Below are positions 36,691 to 45,117 of a stretch of DNA of 64,000 nucleotides, piece by piece. Source of the DNA: Pseudoxanthomonas suwonensis (GTDB lineage: Bacteria > Pseudomonadota > Gammaproteobacteria > Xanthomonadales > Xanthomonadaceae); NCBI RefSeq assembly GCF_000972865.1, contig NZ_CP011144.1, positions 310,001 through 374,000 of the forward strand, given 5' to 3'. Numbering within the stretch: the first letter of the stretch is position 1; every line of letters begins with the position of its first letter. Made by a program: the position numbers and the translations under genes. The notes beneath the pieces were generated by a model. It saw only the letters and a program-made list of their open reading frames with translations, searched no databases and was not told the origin of the DNA.

Positions 36691-38865
36691 TCAGAACCGC
36701 CAGTTGAGGGTGACGGTGTAGTTGCTCGGCGCGCCGTAGTAGCCGCTGTAGCGCAGGGTGTTGATGTACTTCTCGTTGAACAGGTTGTTGACGTTCAGCC
36801 GGACGCTGGCGTTCTCGACGAAATCCCAGCCGATGAAGCCGTTGAGCACGGCGTAGCTGCCCTGGCGTACGGTGAAGCCGCTGCTCTCGGTGTTGGAGAT
36901 CCCGCTCTGCCAGCGCCCGCCGATGCCATACGACAGCGCGGCGTAGCCCGGCGCTCGCGCGCTCAGGATCAGGTTGGCGCTGCGGCGCGGCACCCACGGA
37001 TAGGTGTCCTCGCCATTCAGGCCGTCCATCTTCAGCGCGGTGTAGCCGACCACCAGGTCCAGGTTGTCGGTGAGCCTGCCGACCGCCTCGAGTTCGACGC
37101 CCTTGGACTTCACGTCCACCGGCGCGTAGATGGTCTGGCCGTACTGGTTGTACTGGCCGGTCGGCGTGGCCAGCCCCTGCTGGTCGGCCTTGAACACCGC
37201 CAGCGTGGTCAGCAGGCGCTGGTCCAGCCACTCGGCCTTGATGCCGGCCTCGTAGTTCACGCCCTTGCTGGGATCGAGGTAGCGGTCGTTCGCGTCGACC
37301 TGGTCCTGCGGCTGGTAGATGTCCGAATAGCTGACGTAGCCGAGGACGTTGTCGGTGAAATCGAAGGTCAGGCCGGCATAGGGACTGGTGTGGCTGGTGG
37401 TCTGGTCGAAGGTCAGCGCATAGGACTTGCCGTCGCGGCGGTACTGGGCGTAGTTGGCGCCGACGATCGCGTTGAGGCGCTCGCCGAGCGAGATCCGGGT
37501 GGCACCGAACACGCGCTTGAGCCGCTGGTTCAGCACCGAGTAGAGCGAAGGATCGCTCCAGGCCGGCTCGGGGATGGCGTCGGTCGGATACGGGAACGGC
37601 GGCAGCGGGCCCCAGGCCGGCGAGGAGAAGTCGGCGCTGCGCTCCCAGCTGTTGCCTTCGGCGCGGGACAGGCTGGCGCCCAGCATCGCCTGCTGCTCGC
37701 GGCCGAACAGTTCGAAGCGGCCGTCGAGGGTGACCGCGCCCAGGTGCGCGCTGGACTCGTCGTTGCCCCCCCACGGATAGCCGGCCAGGCCCAGGCCGGT
37801 GTCCGGATCCAGGCCGGTGCCCAGCCCGTCATAGGCGTAGAACATCCGTTCGTCGCCTTCGGCGCGGCGGTAGTTGTACGACGCCTTGAGCTGCCAGTCC
37901 GCGCCGAGCTGGTGGGTGTACTCGACGAAGGCGGTCTGGTCGGTGGTGTTCCAGTACGTCCAGTCCTGGGTGGTCGTGGCATCGCGCGGCCATTCGTTCT
38001 GGGTGCCGTCGCTGTTCATGAACACCAGTGCGCCCCACATGATGCCGTCGGACTTGGCCCGCTGGTACGAATAGCCGAACGCCAGGGTGCCGTTCTCGCC
38101 GACCTGGCCATCGATCACGCCATATGCGTAGTTGCGGCTGTTCTCGTTGGCCTGGAGCCAGGACTCGCCGTCCTCGTGCGCGGCGACCACGCGCCCGGCC
38201 CAGGTGCCGTCGTCGGTGAACGGGGTCGAATAATCGGCTTCGGCGCGCACGGTGTTCCAAGAGCCGTAGCTGAGGCCGAAAGCCCCATGCGCCTCGTTGG
38301 TCGGGCGCTTGCGCACGTAGTTGATCGTGCCGGCGGCGTTGCCGACGCCAGTGAGCAGGCCGTTGGCACCGCGGATCACCTCCACCTTCTCGAAACCGAA
38401 GGTGTCCATCGCGCCGGTGGCGATGCCCCAGCTGTTGGGCATGCCGACGCCGTCGATCTGGGTGTTCAGGATGTCGAAACCGCGCGCACTGTAGCTGGTG
38501 CGGTTGGTCTCCCACTCGTCGACCCGCACGCCGGTGGCCAGGCGCAGGGCATCGTTGACGCTGTTGGCGCCGAACTGGCGCATGTGCTCGCCGCTCACCA
38601 CGCTGATCGACTGCGGGGTGTCCTTGATGTCCAGATCCAGGTTGGTCGCGCCGTTGCTGACCCGGTTGGCGCGCTGGGCGACGACCAGGACCGCGTCCAG
38701 CTCGGTGGCGGTGTCGGCGCCGCCAGCCTGGCCTTCGGCGGCCGCGGACTGCGGTGCGGACAGCGCCAGGCCCGGCATGCAGGACAGGGCCAGTGCGATC
38801 GCGAGCGGCAGGTTGCCGCCGGCCGGCGTGCGGGCGGCCGGGCGGGAAGGACGGATCGGGGACAT
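36691..38865 (-). CDS. TonB-dependent siderophore receptor
   Basis: 724 residues: signal sequence (about 1-37), plug domain with LDAVLVVAQRANRVSNGATN, IKDTPQSISVVSGEHM (about 82-97) and VEVIRGANGLLTGVGNAAGT (about 164-183), then a 22-strand barrel ending YTVTLNWRF with C-terminal Phe. DTPQSISVV is diagnostic for ferrisiderophore (FhuE/FpvA-like) receptors, so the ligand is probably a ferric siderophore. No signalling N-terminal extension is present. Start 38865 is chosen because the next in-frame ATG (39000) lies inside the promoter next to the Fur box. First gene of the receptor-DUF3649-PepSY-DUF3325 operon. Confidence 0.95.
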   Translation of the reverse strand: MSPIRPSRPAARTPAGGNLPLAIALALSCMPGLALSAPQSAAAEGQAGGADTATELDAVLVVAQRANRVSNGATNLDLDIKDTPQSISVVSGEHMRQFGANSVNDALRLATGVRVDEWETNRTSYSARGFDILNTQIDGVGMPNSWGIATGAMDTFGFEKVEVIRGANGLLTGVGNAAGTINYVRKRPTNEAHGAFGLSYGSWNTVRAEADYSTPFTDDGTWAGRVVAAHEDGESWLQANENSRNYAYGVIDGQVGENGTLAFGYSYQRAKSDGIMWGALVFMNSDGTQNEWPRDATTTQDWTYWNTTDQTAFVEYTHQLGADWQLKASYNYRRAEGDERMFYAYDGLGTGLDPDTGLGLAGYPWGGNDESSAHLGAVTLDGRFELFGREQQAMLGASLSRAEGNSWERSADFSSPAWGPLPPFPYPTDAIPEPAWSDPSLYSVLNQRLKRVFGATRISLGERLNAIVGANYAQYRRDGKSYALTFDQTTSHTSPYAGLTFDFTDNVLGYVSYSDIYQPQDQVDANDRYLDPSKGVNYEAGIKAEWLDQRLLTTLAVFKADQQGLATPTGQYNQYGQTIYAPVDVKSKGVELEAVGRLTDNLDLVVGYTALKMDGLNGEDTYPWVPRRSANLILSARAPGYAALSYGIGGRWQSGISNTESSGFTVRQGSYAVLNGFIGWDFVENASVRLNVNNLFNEKYINTLRYSGYYGAPSNYTVTLNWRF

Positions 38866-39000
38866 CGGGTGAGGCGCCTGTTCGTAGGGGGAGGTCGAAG
38901 GGACGAAGCGATCGGAACCGTTCCGATCGCCCGTCCGGGTCGGTGCCGCCGTGCCGCGTCCAGGCCTGGGGGACCGGATGGGATGCGGAATCGCCGGCAT

Positions 39001-39029
39001 ATTAAATGCGAATCAATCTCATTCCACAA
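39001..39029 (-). promoter_or_regulatory. Fur box within a promoter upstream of the siderophore receptor
   Basis: The stretch 39005-39023 matches the Fur-box form AATGAGAATCATTCTCATT at 17 of 19 positions. On the minus strand a -35 (TTGTGG, 39024-39029) and -10 (TTTAAT, 39001-39006) flank it with 17-bp spacing, so Fur would directly block polymerase. The implied 5' leader is about 130 nt. Confidence 0.85.
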
Positions 39030-39068
39030 GGACCTTGCACGGGCACCGGGCTGTGCCCATGGGCATGG

Positions 39069-39380
39069 CGACACCCGGCCGGAGCCGGGTGTTGTTCGAC
39101 GCATCGCAGCTATCCGGCATGGCACCTGCTTCGCCTTGCCTTGGTTGGCCACGGCTTCGGCAGTCCCCTTCGCCGCCTCGAAGTCGCCGAGGTAGCGGCA
39201 TGCCGGGCGGATGTTGGGCTCCGGGATCTCTCCCCGGCACACGTCGCCCAGGTACTTGATACAGCGCGCGCAGGGAGTTGCCGCGGCCGACCATCAGCAC
39301 GCTCCTGCCGTCATTCGGCGCCATGGCGAGGGCGTAGTGTCCGTATGGCAGCAGTCACTCCAGGGCGGTGGCCAGCGATA
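39069..39380 (-). pseudogene. Decayed 3' half of gpmA, with its terminator
   Basis: Aligns by eye to the 3' half of the intact gpmA at 40252-41001: the shared segments include ATCGCTGGCCACC, GGCAACTCSCTGCGCGCGCTGTA and GGCGAAGGGGAC..GCCGTGGCCAACCA. It has an early TGA, an insertion after the TGTA motif, a deletion of about 40 bp, and has lost the stop (AAGCAG for AAATAA). The ACACCCGG/CCGGGTGT hairpin that follows gpmA is preserved at 39069-39091. It is a partial duplicate of the neighbouring gene, not expressed as a mutase. Confidence 0.85.
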
Positions 39381-39441
39381 ATGCCGATGCGCCTGCCGCA
39401 CGCGTTCCATCGCCACCATGCCCCCCCCGGAGATGCATTCG

Positions 39442-39897
39442 ATGAGCCTGCGCCACCTGCCGTTCGCCCTTGCCTTGATCGCCACCGCCGCATCCGCGCC
39501 TGCCTCCGAACGTGCCGCGCCCGTGGACGATGACCTGTCGGCCATCCGGAGCGCCGCGCTCGACTACGCCGAAGGCTGGTACAGCGGAGATCGCGAACGC
39601 ATGGCGCGCTCGTTGCACGAGTCGCTGGCCAAACGCGCCTATCTGCCCGATGCCGCAGGCAAACGGATGTTGAACGGGATGGACAAGGACGAACTGCTTG
39701 CCGCGAATCGCCCCGCGAACCTGGAACGCTACCGCGATGCGCCGAGGCAGGCGGAAGTGGAGATACTCGACCGCTACGGCAATGCCGCTTCGGTCCGACT
39801 GAAGATGGATGGATGGGTGGACTATTTGCACGTCGTACGCGACGACCAGGGTCAATGGCGCATCATCAACGTGCTGTGGGAACTCGATCCTGCGTGA
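39442..39897 (+). CDS. Secreted NTF2-like protein (putative lumazine-binding type)
   Basis: 151 residues: signal peptide MSLRHLPFALALIATAASAP, then a SnoaL/NTF2-like fold from about residue 30 (IRSAALDYAEGWYSGDRERM, LHESLAKRAY) ending DDQGQWRIINVLWELDP. Members of this family often act as small binding or enzymatic domains; no catalytic residues are obvious. A GGAG site at 39429-39432 lies 9 bp before ATG 39442; ATGs at 39418 and 39433 are alternatives. It sits between the gpmA ghost and intact gpmA. Base composition is slightly less G+C-rich than its neighbours. Confidence 0.72.
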   Translation: MSLRHLPFALALIATAASAPASERAAPVDDDLSAIRSAALDYAEGWYSGDRERMARSLHESLAKRAYLPDAAGKRMLNGMDKDELLAANRPANLERYRDAPRQAEVEILDRYGNAASVRLKMDGWVDYLHVVRDDQGQWRIINVLWELDPA

Positions 39898-40011
39898 TGG
39901 AGGCGTGAGAAGCAGGGGCCCGGTCGAGTTGCCGGGTGGGCATTCTCTGGCGACGTCCCGCTGCGCCCCCGGACGTGCCATGCTCCAGCGTCACCACCGG
40001 AGGGCACGGCA

Positions 40012-40128
40012 ATGGCCAAGGGCCTGGACAAGAAGAAAGAGCAGAAGAAGAAGCCCGCCAAGACGATGAAGGAAAAGCGGGCTGAGAAGAACGAGAAGAA
40101 GGCCACGCGCAGCTTCATGCCGACCTGA
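40012..40128 (+). CDS. 38-residue lysine-rich small protein
   Basis: MAKGLDKKKEQKKKPAKTMK begins a 38-residue, Lys/Glu-rich peptide (15 Lys) ending ATRSFMPT. A GGAGG ribosome-binding site at 39999-40003 is at correct distance (8 bp). Short proteins of this MAKG-KKK-KPAKTLKEKRAEK type are widespread in Xanthomonads and Pseudomonads and unannotated in many genomes; function unknown. A charged helix binding nucleic acid or the ribosome is a guess. Convergent with gpmA. Confidence 0.7.
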   Translation: MAKGLDKKKEQKKKPAKTMKEKRAEKNEKKATRSFMPT

Positions 40129-40196
40129 TGCGGCCTGCTTCCGCTCGCCGGAGAGGCGCCCCGCCCTCCCGCGGTTTTCCCGATGCCTGAACGAAG

Positions 40197-40218
40197 ACAC
40201 CCGGCCTGAGCCGGGTGT
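40197..40218 (-). terminator. Hairpin following gpmA
   Basis: ACACCCGG-CCTGAG-CCGGGTGT, 8-bp perfect stem 34 bp past the gpmA stop. The same hairpin is retained in the gpmA ghost upstream. No U-tract, so it may act with Rho or as an mRNA 3' stabiliser. Confidence 0.55.
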
Positions 40219-40251
40219 CGTTCGACGCGATGCGGCTGCCCGACGCGGTGC

Positions 40252-41001
40252 TTATTTCGCCTTGCCCTGGTTGGCCACCGCCTCGGCCGCGCGCTTCGCC
40301 GCTTCCGGATCGCCCAGGTAGCGGTACGACTGCACCTTCAGCTCGTCGTCCAGCTCGAACAGCAGCGGGATGCCGGTGGGGATGTTGAGCTCCAGGATCT
40401 CTTCCCGCGAAACGTCGTTGAGGTACTTGTACAGCGCGCGCAGCGAGTTGCCGTGCGCGGCCACCAGCACGTCCTTGCCCTCCTTCAGCGCCGGGGCGAT
40501 GGCGTCATGCCAGTACGGCAGCACCCGGTCCAGGGTGGTGGCCAGCGATTCGGTCGACGGCAGCGCGTTGCGGTCCAGCCCGGCGTAGCGCGGGTCGTTG
40601 GCCGGGTGGCCCGGATCGTCCAGCGCCATCGGCGGCGGCGGGATGTCGTAGGAACGGCGCCAGATCTTGACCTGCTCCTCGCCGTGCTTGGCCGCGGTCT
40701 CGGCCTTGTCCAGGCCCTGCAGCGCGCCGTAGTGGCGCTCGTTGAGGCGCCAGCTCTTGTGCACCGGGAGCCAGTCCTGGTCCAGCTCGCCCAGCGCCAG
40801 ATTGAGGGTGCGGATCGCGCGCTTGAGCGTGGAGGTATAGGCCACGTCGAAGTGCAGGCCCTCCTCGCGCATCAGCCGGCCGCCGGCGGCGGCCTCGGCG
40901 CGGCCCTGCTCGGTCAGGTCGACGTCGACCCACCCGGTGAAGCGGTTCTCGAGGTTCCACTGGCTCTGGCCGTGGCGCAGCAGGACGAGCTTGCGGGTCA
41001 C
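40252..41001 (-). CDS. gpmA: 2,3-bisphosphoglycerate-dependent phosphoglycerate mutase
   Basis: Interconverts 3- and 2-phosphoglycerate in glycolysis via a phospho-His. The 249-residue sequence has [20 protein letters not shown] (His10 in RHG, about 5-24), [15 protein letters not shown] (about 83-97) and the second His in [15 protein letters not shown] (about 181-195). Length and C-terminus (VANQGKAK) are normal for dPGM. Monocistronic, divergent from the lipoprotein gene at 41170. A degenerate partial copy lies 0.9 kb away. Confidence 0.97.
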   Translation of the reverse strand: MTRKLVLLRHGQSQWNLENRFTGWVDVDLTEQGRAEAAAGGRLMREEGLHFDVAYTSTLKRAIRTLNLALGELDQDWLPVHKSWRLNERHYGALQGLDKAETAAKHGEEQVKIWRRSYDIPPPPMALDDPGHPANDPRYAGLDRNALPSTESLATTLDRVLPYWHDAIAPALKEGKDVLVAAHGNSLRALYKYLNDVSREEILELNIPTGIPLLFELDDELKVQSYRYLGDPEAAKRAAEAVANQGKAK

Positions 41002-41169
41002 TGTGGGGGCTCCCTATCGGCGGTGAAAAGGCGGACCGGGATTGTACCCGTGCCGCCCGCGGCCGCCGCGTGCGGTATCTTCGCCGGCGACTACCGCCCC
41101 GCCGCGACCGCACGGCCCGGTCGCCGCGCTCCGGGGCTTCTTCCGCAGGCCGCACCTGGGGAGATTCCC

Positions 41170-41625
41170 ATGAAGACCTGTCCGCTTGCCGTCTGCGTCC
41201 TGGCGCTCGCCGCCTGCGGCGCGCAGTCCCCTGCCGGCGCGACGACCGATGCGCCGTCGCCCGCCGCCAGCGTGGTCGACCGTCTGCCGCTGGAACGCGG
41301 CTTCTTCGTGCGCGACGGGACCCCGTGCGCGCAGGCCTCCAACGCCACCCTGCTGCTCCACGGCCGCGCCGGCATCAATGGCGCGCGCGAGGCCTGCGAG
41401 TTCACCCGCATCGAGCAGACCGGACCGGCCACTTTCGTGGCCACCCAGGCCTGCCGCGACATCATGGGCGGCGACAGCGAAGACACCACGCTGACCTACG
41501 AGATCGCCAGCCCCACCGCCTTCACCGCCCGCCACGAGGAATACGGCTGGCAGTACACCGCCGAGCATTGCCCGCAGTCGGCCCTGCCGGATCCGTGGCG
41601 CGACAACGACATCAGCGACCTTTGA
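41170..41625 (+). CDS. Putative lipoprotein, hypothetical
   Basis: 151 residues with signal LAVCVLALAACGAQ (lipobox LAAC, Cys about 16), so exported and lipid-anchored. The mature part has Cys pairs in TPCAQASNATLL, REACEFTRIEQ, TQACRDIMGG and AEHCPQSA (four Cys, possibly two disulfides), and is otherwise without a recognised domain. ATG 41170 follows GGGGAGATTCCC. Not assigned to a family; it precedes a repeat array and has no operon partner. Confidence 0.75.
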   Translation: MKTCPLAVCVLALAACGAQSPAGATTDAPSPAASVVDRLPLERGFFVRDGTPCAQASNATLLLHGRAGINGAREACEFTRIEQTGPATFVATQACRDIMGGDSEDTTLTYEIASPTAFTARHEEYGWQYTAEHCPQSALPDPWRDNDISDL

Positions 41626-41672
41626 CGTGGCCGCCGGCCGGGGTTCCATCCGGACTGCGCGACCGCCGCCGT

Positions 41673-42099
41673 TGTAGGAGCCGGGTTCAGCCGGCGACAC
41701 GACGACCTCGGCGCAGGCGACGCCCTCATGTTCCCGACGCCCGTGTCGCCGACTGAAGTCAGCTCCTACAGAAAAGCGGCCGCGCCGCGGCTGTTGTAGG
41801 AGCCGGGTTCAGCCGGCGACACGACGCCCTCGGCGCAGGCGACGCCCTCGTATTCCCGACGCCCGTGTCGCCGACTGAAGTCAGCTCCTACAAAGAGCGG
41901 CCGCGCCGTGGCTGTTGTAGGAGCCGGGTTCAGCCGGCGACACGACGCCCTCGGCACAGGCGACGCCCTCATGTTCCCGACGCCCGTGTCGCCGACTGAA
42001 GTCAGCTCCTGCCGGGTTCAGCCGGCGACACGACGCCCTCGGCACAGGCAACGCCCTCATGGCTCCGACGCCCGTGTCGCCAGCAAGCTGGCTCCTACA
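41673..42099. repeat. Tandem TGTAGGAGC elements (about 122-bp step)
   Basis: Units begin at 41673, 41795 and 41916, each with a GCCGG-type left end and a GCCGACT/AGTC-type right end, separated by AAAGCGGCCGCGCCGCGGCTGTTG-like spacer of which up to 20 bases are shared. The third is fused, by loss of the TACA end, to a fourth whose right end is GCCAGCAAGCTGGC type. The 597-bp lipoprotein-nfi interval contains nothing else evident. Confidence 0.95.
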
Positions 42100-42222
42100 G
42101 AAGACCGGGGCGTCGGTGTGCATTTCGCGCGGCGACGGACTCCCTGGGCAGGCACTCCTCGCCGCCCGGCTGGCGGCGACCCATCGCGCCGGCATCACCG
42201 AACCGGCGGCGATAATCCCGGC

Positions 42223-42909
42223 ATGACGGCCGACGCATCCTCCCCCTTCCCCGGCTGGGACGGCAGCATCGCCGGCGCGCGCGCGTTGCAGGCGCAGCTG
42301 GCCGCGCAGGTATCGCTGCAGGACGCCTTCGCCGAACCGCTGCGCACCGTCGCCGGCTTCGACGTCGGCTTCGAGGACCAGGGCGAGACCACCCGCGCCG
42401 CGGTGGTGCTGCTCGACGCCGGGACCCGGCAACCGCTCGAATCGCACGTGGCGCGGCTGCCGACCTCGATGCCCTACGTGCCCGGCCTGCTCAGCTTCCG
42501 CGAACTGCCGGCGCTGCTGCAGGCACTGGCGATGCTGTCGCGGCCGCCGGACCTGGCGATGGTCGATGGCCAGGGCATCGCCCATCCGCGCCGGCTGGGG
42601 ATCGCCGCGCACCTGGGCGTCGCCACCGGCCTGCCCAGCCTGGGCGTGGCCAAGACCCTGCTCGCCGGCCGCTTCGACGAACCCGGACCGGAACGCGGCG
42701 ACCGCAACCCGATCCTGCACCGCGGCGAACTGGTCGGCTACGCACTGCGCAGCAAGCCGCGCTGCAATCCGCTGATCGTTTCGCCCGGGCACCGCGTTTC
42801 GCTGGAGACGGCGGTCGCGCTCACCTTGCGCTTCCTCGCCGGTTACCGGCTGCCCGAGCCCACCCGCCTGGCCGATCGCCTGGCCTCGCGCCGCGACGCC
42901 GCGGCCTGA
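42223..42909 (+). CDS. nfi: Endonuclease V
   Basis: Cleaves the second phosphodiester 3' of deoxyinosine. The 228-residue protein has [10 protein letters not shown] (first catalytic Asp about 46), the strand [16 protein letters not shown] (wedge Tyr-Val-Pro-Gly, about 79-94) and [20 protein letters not shown] (second Asp about 108), followed by GVAKTLL. All core motifs are present. The start at 42223 is the first ATG after the repeat; an open frame upstream reads through repeat DNA. The pirin gene follows after 89 bp. Confidence 0.95.
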   Translation: MTADASSPFPGWDGSIAGARALQAQLAAQVSLQDAFAEPLRTVAGFDVGFEDQGETTRAAVVLLDAGTRQPLESHVARLPTSMPYVPGLLSFRELPALLQALAMLSRPPDLAMVDGQGIAHPRRLGIAAHLGVATGLPSLGVAKTLLAGRFDEPGPERGDRNPILHRGELVGYALRSKPRCNPLIVSPGHRVSLETAVALTLRFLAGYRLPEPTRLADRLASRRDAAA

Positions 42910-42998
42910 GCGCGCGCAACGGTTTGTCGCAACCGCGTGCCATGCTGGCGGCGGCATCCATGCGATCCTGCGCCCAGCCCGCCAGCCAGGAGAGCGAC

Positions 42999-43862
42999 AT
43001 GACCACAATCATCGAACCCCGCGTGCACGACCTCGGCGAAGGCTTCCTGGTGCGGCGCGCGGTGCCCTCGATCCAGGCGCGCAGCGTCGGCCCGTTCGTG
43101 TTCGTCGACCACATGGGCCCGGTGGTGTTCGAGGGCGGGCGCGGCCTGGACGTGCGCCCGCACCCGCACATCGGCCTGGCCACGGTGACCTTCCTCTGGG
43201 CCGGTGCGATCAACCACCGCGACACGCTCGGCTCCGAGCAGGTGATCCGCCCCGGCGACGTAAACTGGATGACCGCCGGCCGCGGCATTGCCCACTCCGA
43301 ACGCACGCCCACCGCCGAGCGCGCCGCCGGCAGCGAGGCGCACGGCATGCAGACCTGGGTGGCGCTGCCGCAGGCGCACGAGGAGACCGACCCGGCCTTC
43401 TACCACCACCCCGCCGCGACCCTGCCGCAGCAACGCCGCGACGGCGCCTGGCTGCGGGTGATTGCCGGACGCGGCTACGGCGAGGAGTCGCCGGTGAAGG
43501 TGTTTGCCGACACCCTCAACGTGGCCCTGGACCTGGAACCGGACGCGGAGCTGGTGCTGGACGACGGCCACGTCGAGCGCGCGCTCTACATCCTCGACGG
43601 CGAGGCGCAGCTGGACGGCGTGGACATCCCCGCCCGCCACCTGGTCATTCCCGACCGCGGCACCCGGCCGAAGCTGCGCGCCAAGACCCCGCTGAAGGCC
43701 ATGCTGCTGGGCGGCGAACCGCTGGACGGCCATCGCCACCTGTGGTGGAACTTCGTCTCCAGCTCCAAGGAACGGATCGAGCAGGCCAAGCAGGACTGGG
43801 TCGACGGCCGTTTCGGCAGGATCGAGGGCGACGACGAGTTCATCCCGCTGCCGCAGCGCTGA
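42999..43862 (+). CDS. Pirin family protein
   Basis: 287-residue bicupin. The N-terminal metal site is visible as RPHPHIGLATVTFLWAGAI (His about 57, 59), a third His in INHRDTLGSE and Glu in GRGIAHSERT (His-x-Glu, about 100-103). Bacterial pirins include quercetin dioxygenases and regulators of pyruvate dehydrogenase; the actual role here is not evident. A clear AGGAGAGCGAC site precedes ATG 42999. Length is normal and the C-terminal cupin is intact. Confidence 0.92.
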   Translation: MTTIIEPRVHDLGEGFLVRRAVPSIQARSVGPFVFVDHMGPVVFEGGRGLDVRPHPHIGLATVTFLWAGAINHRDTLGSEQVIRPGDVNWMTAGRGIAHSERTPTAERAAGSEAHGMQTWVALPQAHEETDPAFYHHPAATLPQQRRDGAWLRVIAGRGYGEESPVKVFADTLNVALDLEPDAELVLDDGHVERALYILDGEAQLDGVDIPARHLVIPDRGTRPKLRAKTPLKAMLLGGEPLDGHRHLWWNFVSSSKERIEQAKQDWVDGRFGRIEGDDEFIPLPQR

Positions 43863-43994
43863 GCCGCCAGCCCCCCGGGTCCCCGGGACCGCCCCCGAGC
43901 CGCCGACGCCGTTTAACCGGAATGCAACGCCGGCGCGCGCGCGGAGGCGTACGCTCGGCCGGCCCATTCCCGGGCGTCAAGGACGGGGACGACG

Positions 43995-44717
43995 ATGACT
44001 CTCACGAAGCGATTGGCGGCCGAGTTCCTCGGCACGTTGTGGCTGGTGCTGGGTGGTTGCGGCAGCGCGGTGCTGGCGGCGAATTTCGGCGGCGACGGCA
44101 ATCCCTTGGGCATCGGCCTGCTCGGCGTGTCGCTGGCCTTCGGCCTGACCGTGCTGACCGGCGCGTTCGCGCTGGGCCACATCTCCGGCGGCCATTTCAA
44201 CCCGGCGGTCAGCCTGGGCCTGTGGGCCGGCGGCCGCTTCTCGGCCAAGGACCTGGCACCGTACGTCGTCGCCCAGGTGCTGGGCGCGATCGCCGCCGGC
44301 TTCATCCTGCTGCAGATCGCCCGCGGCGGCGGCGGCTTCAGCATCGACCCGACCGCGGCGGGCACCTTCGCCACCAACGGCTACGGCGTACTCTCGCCCG
44401 GCGGCTACACCCTGGCCGCCGCCTTCCTGTGCGAGGTCGTGCTGACCGCGTTCTTCCTGGTCGTGATCATGGGCGCCACCCACGGCAAGGCCTCGGCCGC
44501 GTTCGCACCGATCGCCATCGGCCTGGCCCTGACCCTGATCCACCTGATCAGCATCCCGGTCACCAACACCTCGGTGAACCCGGCCCGTTCCACCGGCGTG
44601 GCCGTGTTCGCCGGCTCCGGCGCGCTGGGCCAGCTGTGGCTGTTCTGGGTCGCCCCGCTGGTCGGCGGCGCCCTGGGCGGCATCGTCTACGCCTGGCTGC
44701 GGCCGAACAACGAATAG
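43995..44717 (+). CDS. aqpZ: Aquaporin Z
   Basis: 240 residues with six TM helices and two half-helices. NPA motifs are [13 protein letters not shown] (about 59-71) and [13 protein letters not shown] (about 193-205); Arg after the second NPA and His in the 5th helix ([19 protein letters not shown]) form the selectivity filter of water-selective AqpZ. It moves water across the inner membrane. Lone gene with a strong terminator hairpin after it. Confidence 0.95.
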   Translation: MTLTKRLAAEFLGTLWLVLGGCGSAVLAANFGGDGNPLGIGLLGVSLAFGLTVLTGAFALGHISGGHFNPAVSLGLWAGGRFSAKDLAPYVVAQVLGAIAAGFILLQIARGGGGFSIDPTAAGTFATNGYGVLSPGGYTLAAAFLCEVVLTAFFLVVIMGATHGKASAAFAPIAIGLALTLIHLISIPVTNTSVNPARSTGVAVFAGSGALGQLWLFWVAPLVGGALGGIVYAWLRPNNE

Positions 44718-44723
44718 CCCATT

Positions 44724-44758
44724 GCCTGGCCGCGCCCCGATGGCGGGCGCGGCCAGGC
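44724..44758 (+). terminator. Terminator hairpin after aqpZ
   Basis: A 14-bp perfect G+C-rich stem (44724-44737 with 44745-44758) and 7-nt loop, beginning 7 bp after the stop codon. No U-run follows. Confidence 0.65.
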
Positions 44759-44774
44759 GATCCACCCGTATGTG

Positions 44775-44993
44775 TGTAGGAGCCGGGCTTGCCCGCGACG
44801 CGACGTCGTCGGCACAGGCGACGCCCTCGGGATTCCGACGCCCGTGTCGCCGACTGAAGTCAGCTCCTACAAAGAGCGGTCGCGTCGTGGCTGTGTTGTA
44901 GGAGCCGGGTTCAGCCGGCGACCCGACGCCGTCGGCCCAGGCGATGCCTTCCTGATTCCGACGCCCATGTCGCCAGCAAGCTGGGCTCCTACA
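44775..44993. repeat. Two tandem TGTAGGAGC elements, 122-bp step
   Basis: Units 44775-44871 (left GGGC-TT-GCCC, right AGTC type) and 44897-44993 (left GCCGG type, right CCAGC-AA-GCTGG type), with the same AAGAGCGGTCGCGTCGTGG spacer as the array at 41.7 kb. It occupies most of the 400-bp aqpZ-phaZ interval; about 120 bp before phaZ remain without a recognised feature. Confidence 0.92.
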
Positions 44994-45117
44994 CAGGAAG
45001 CGGGCCAGCGGGTCATGGCATCCGTCTCAGCTCCTCCTGCGATGCATTGATTTCCCCTTCCGCGAATCCGGTTAGTATGTTGCGATGCAACAGCCCAGCC
45101 CGAAGCGTGGCCCTTCC

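Noticed and set aside
38866..39000. Longer TonB receptor start at 39000
   Set aside because: It would begin inside the -10/Fur region and would put 45 residues lacking signal-peptide character before a good signal sequence at 38865.
36115..39195. A 1026-codon plus-strand frame across the siderophore receptor
   Set aside because: Antisense shadow of the TonB receptor and PepSY genes; no recognisable motif.
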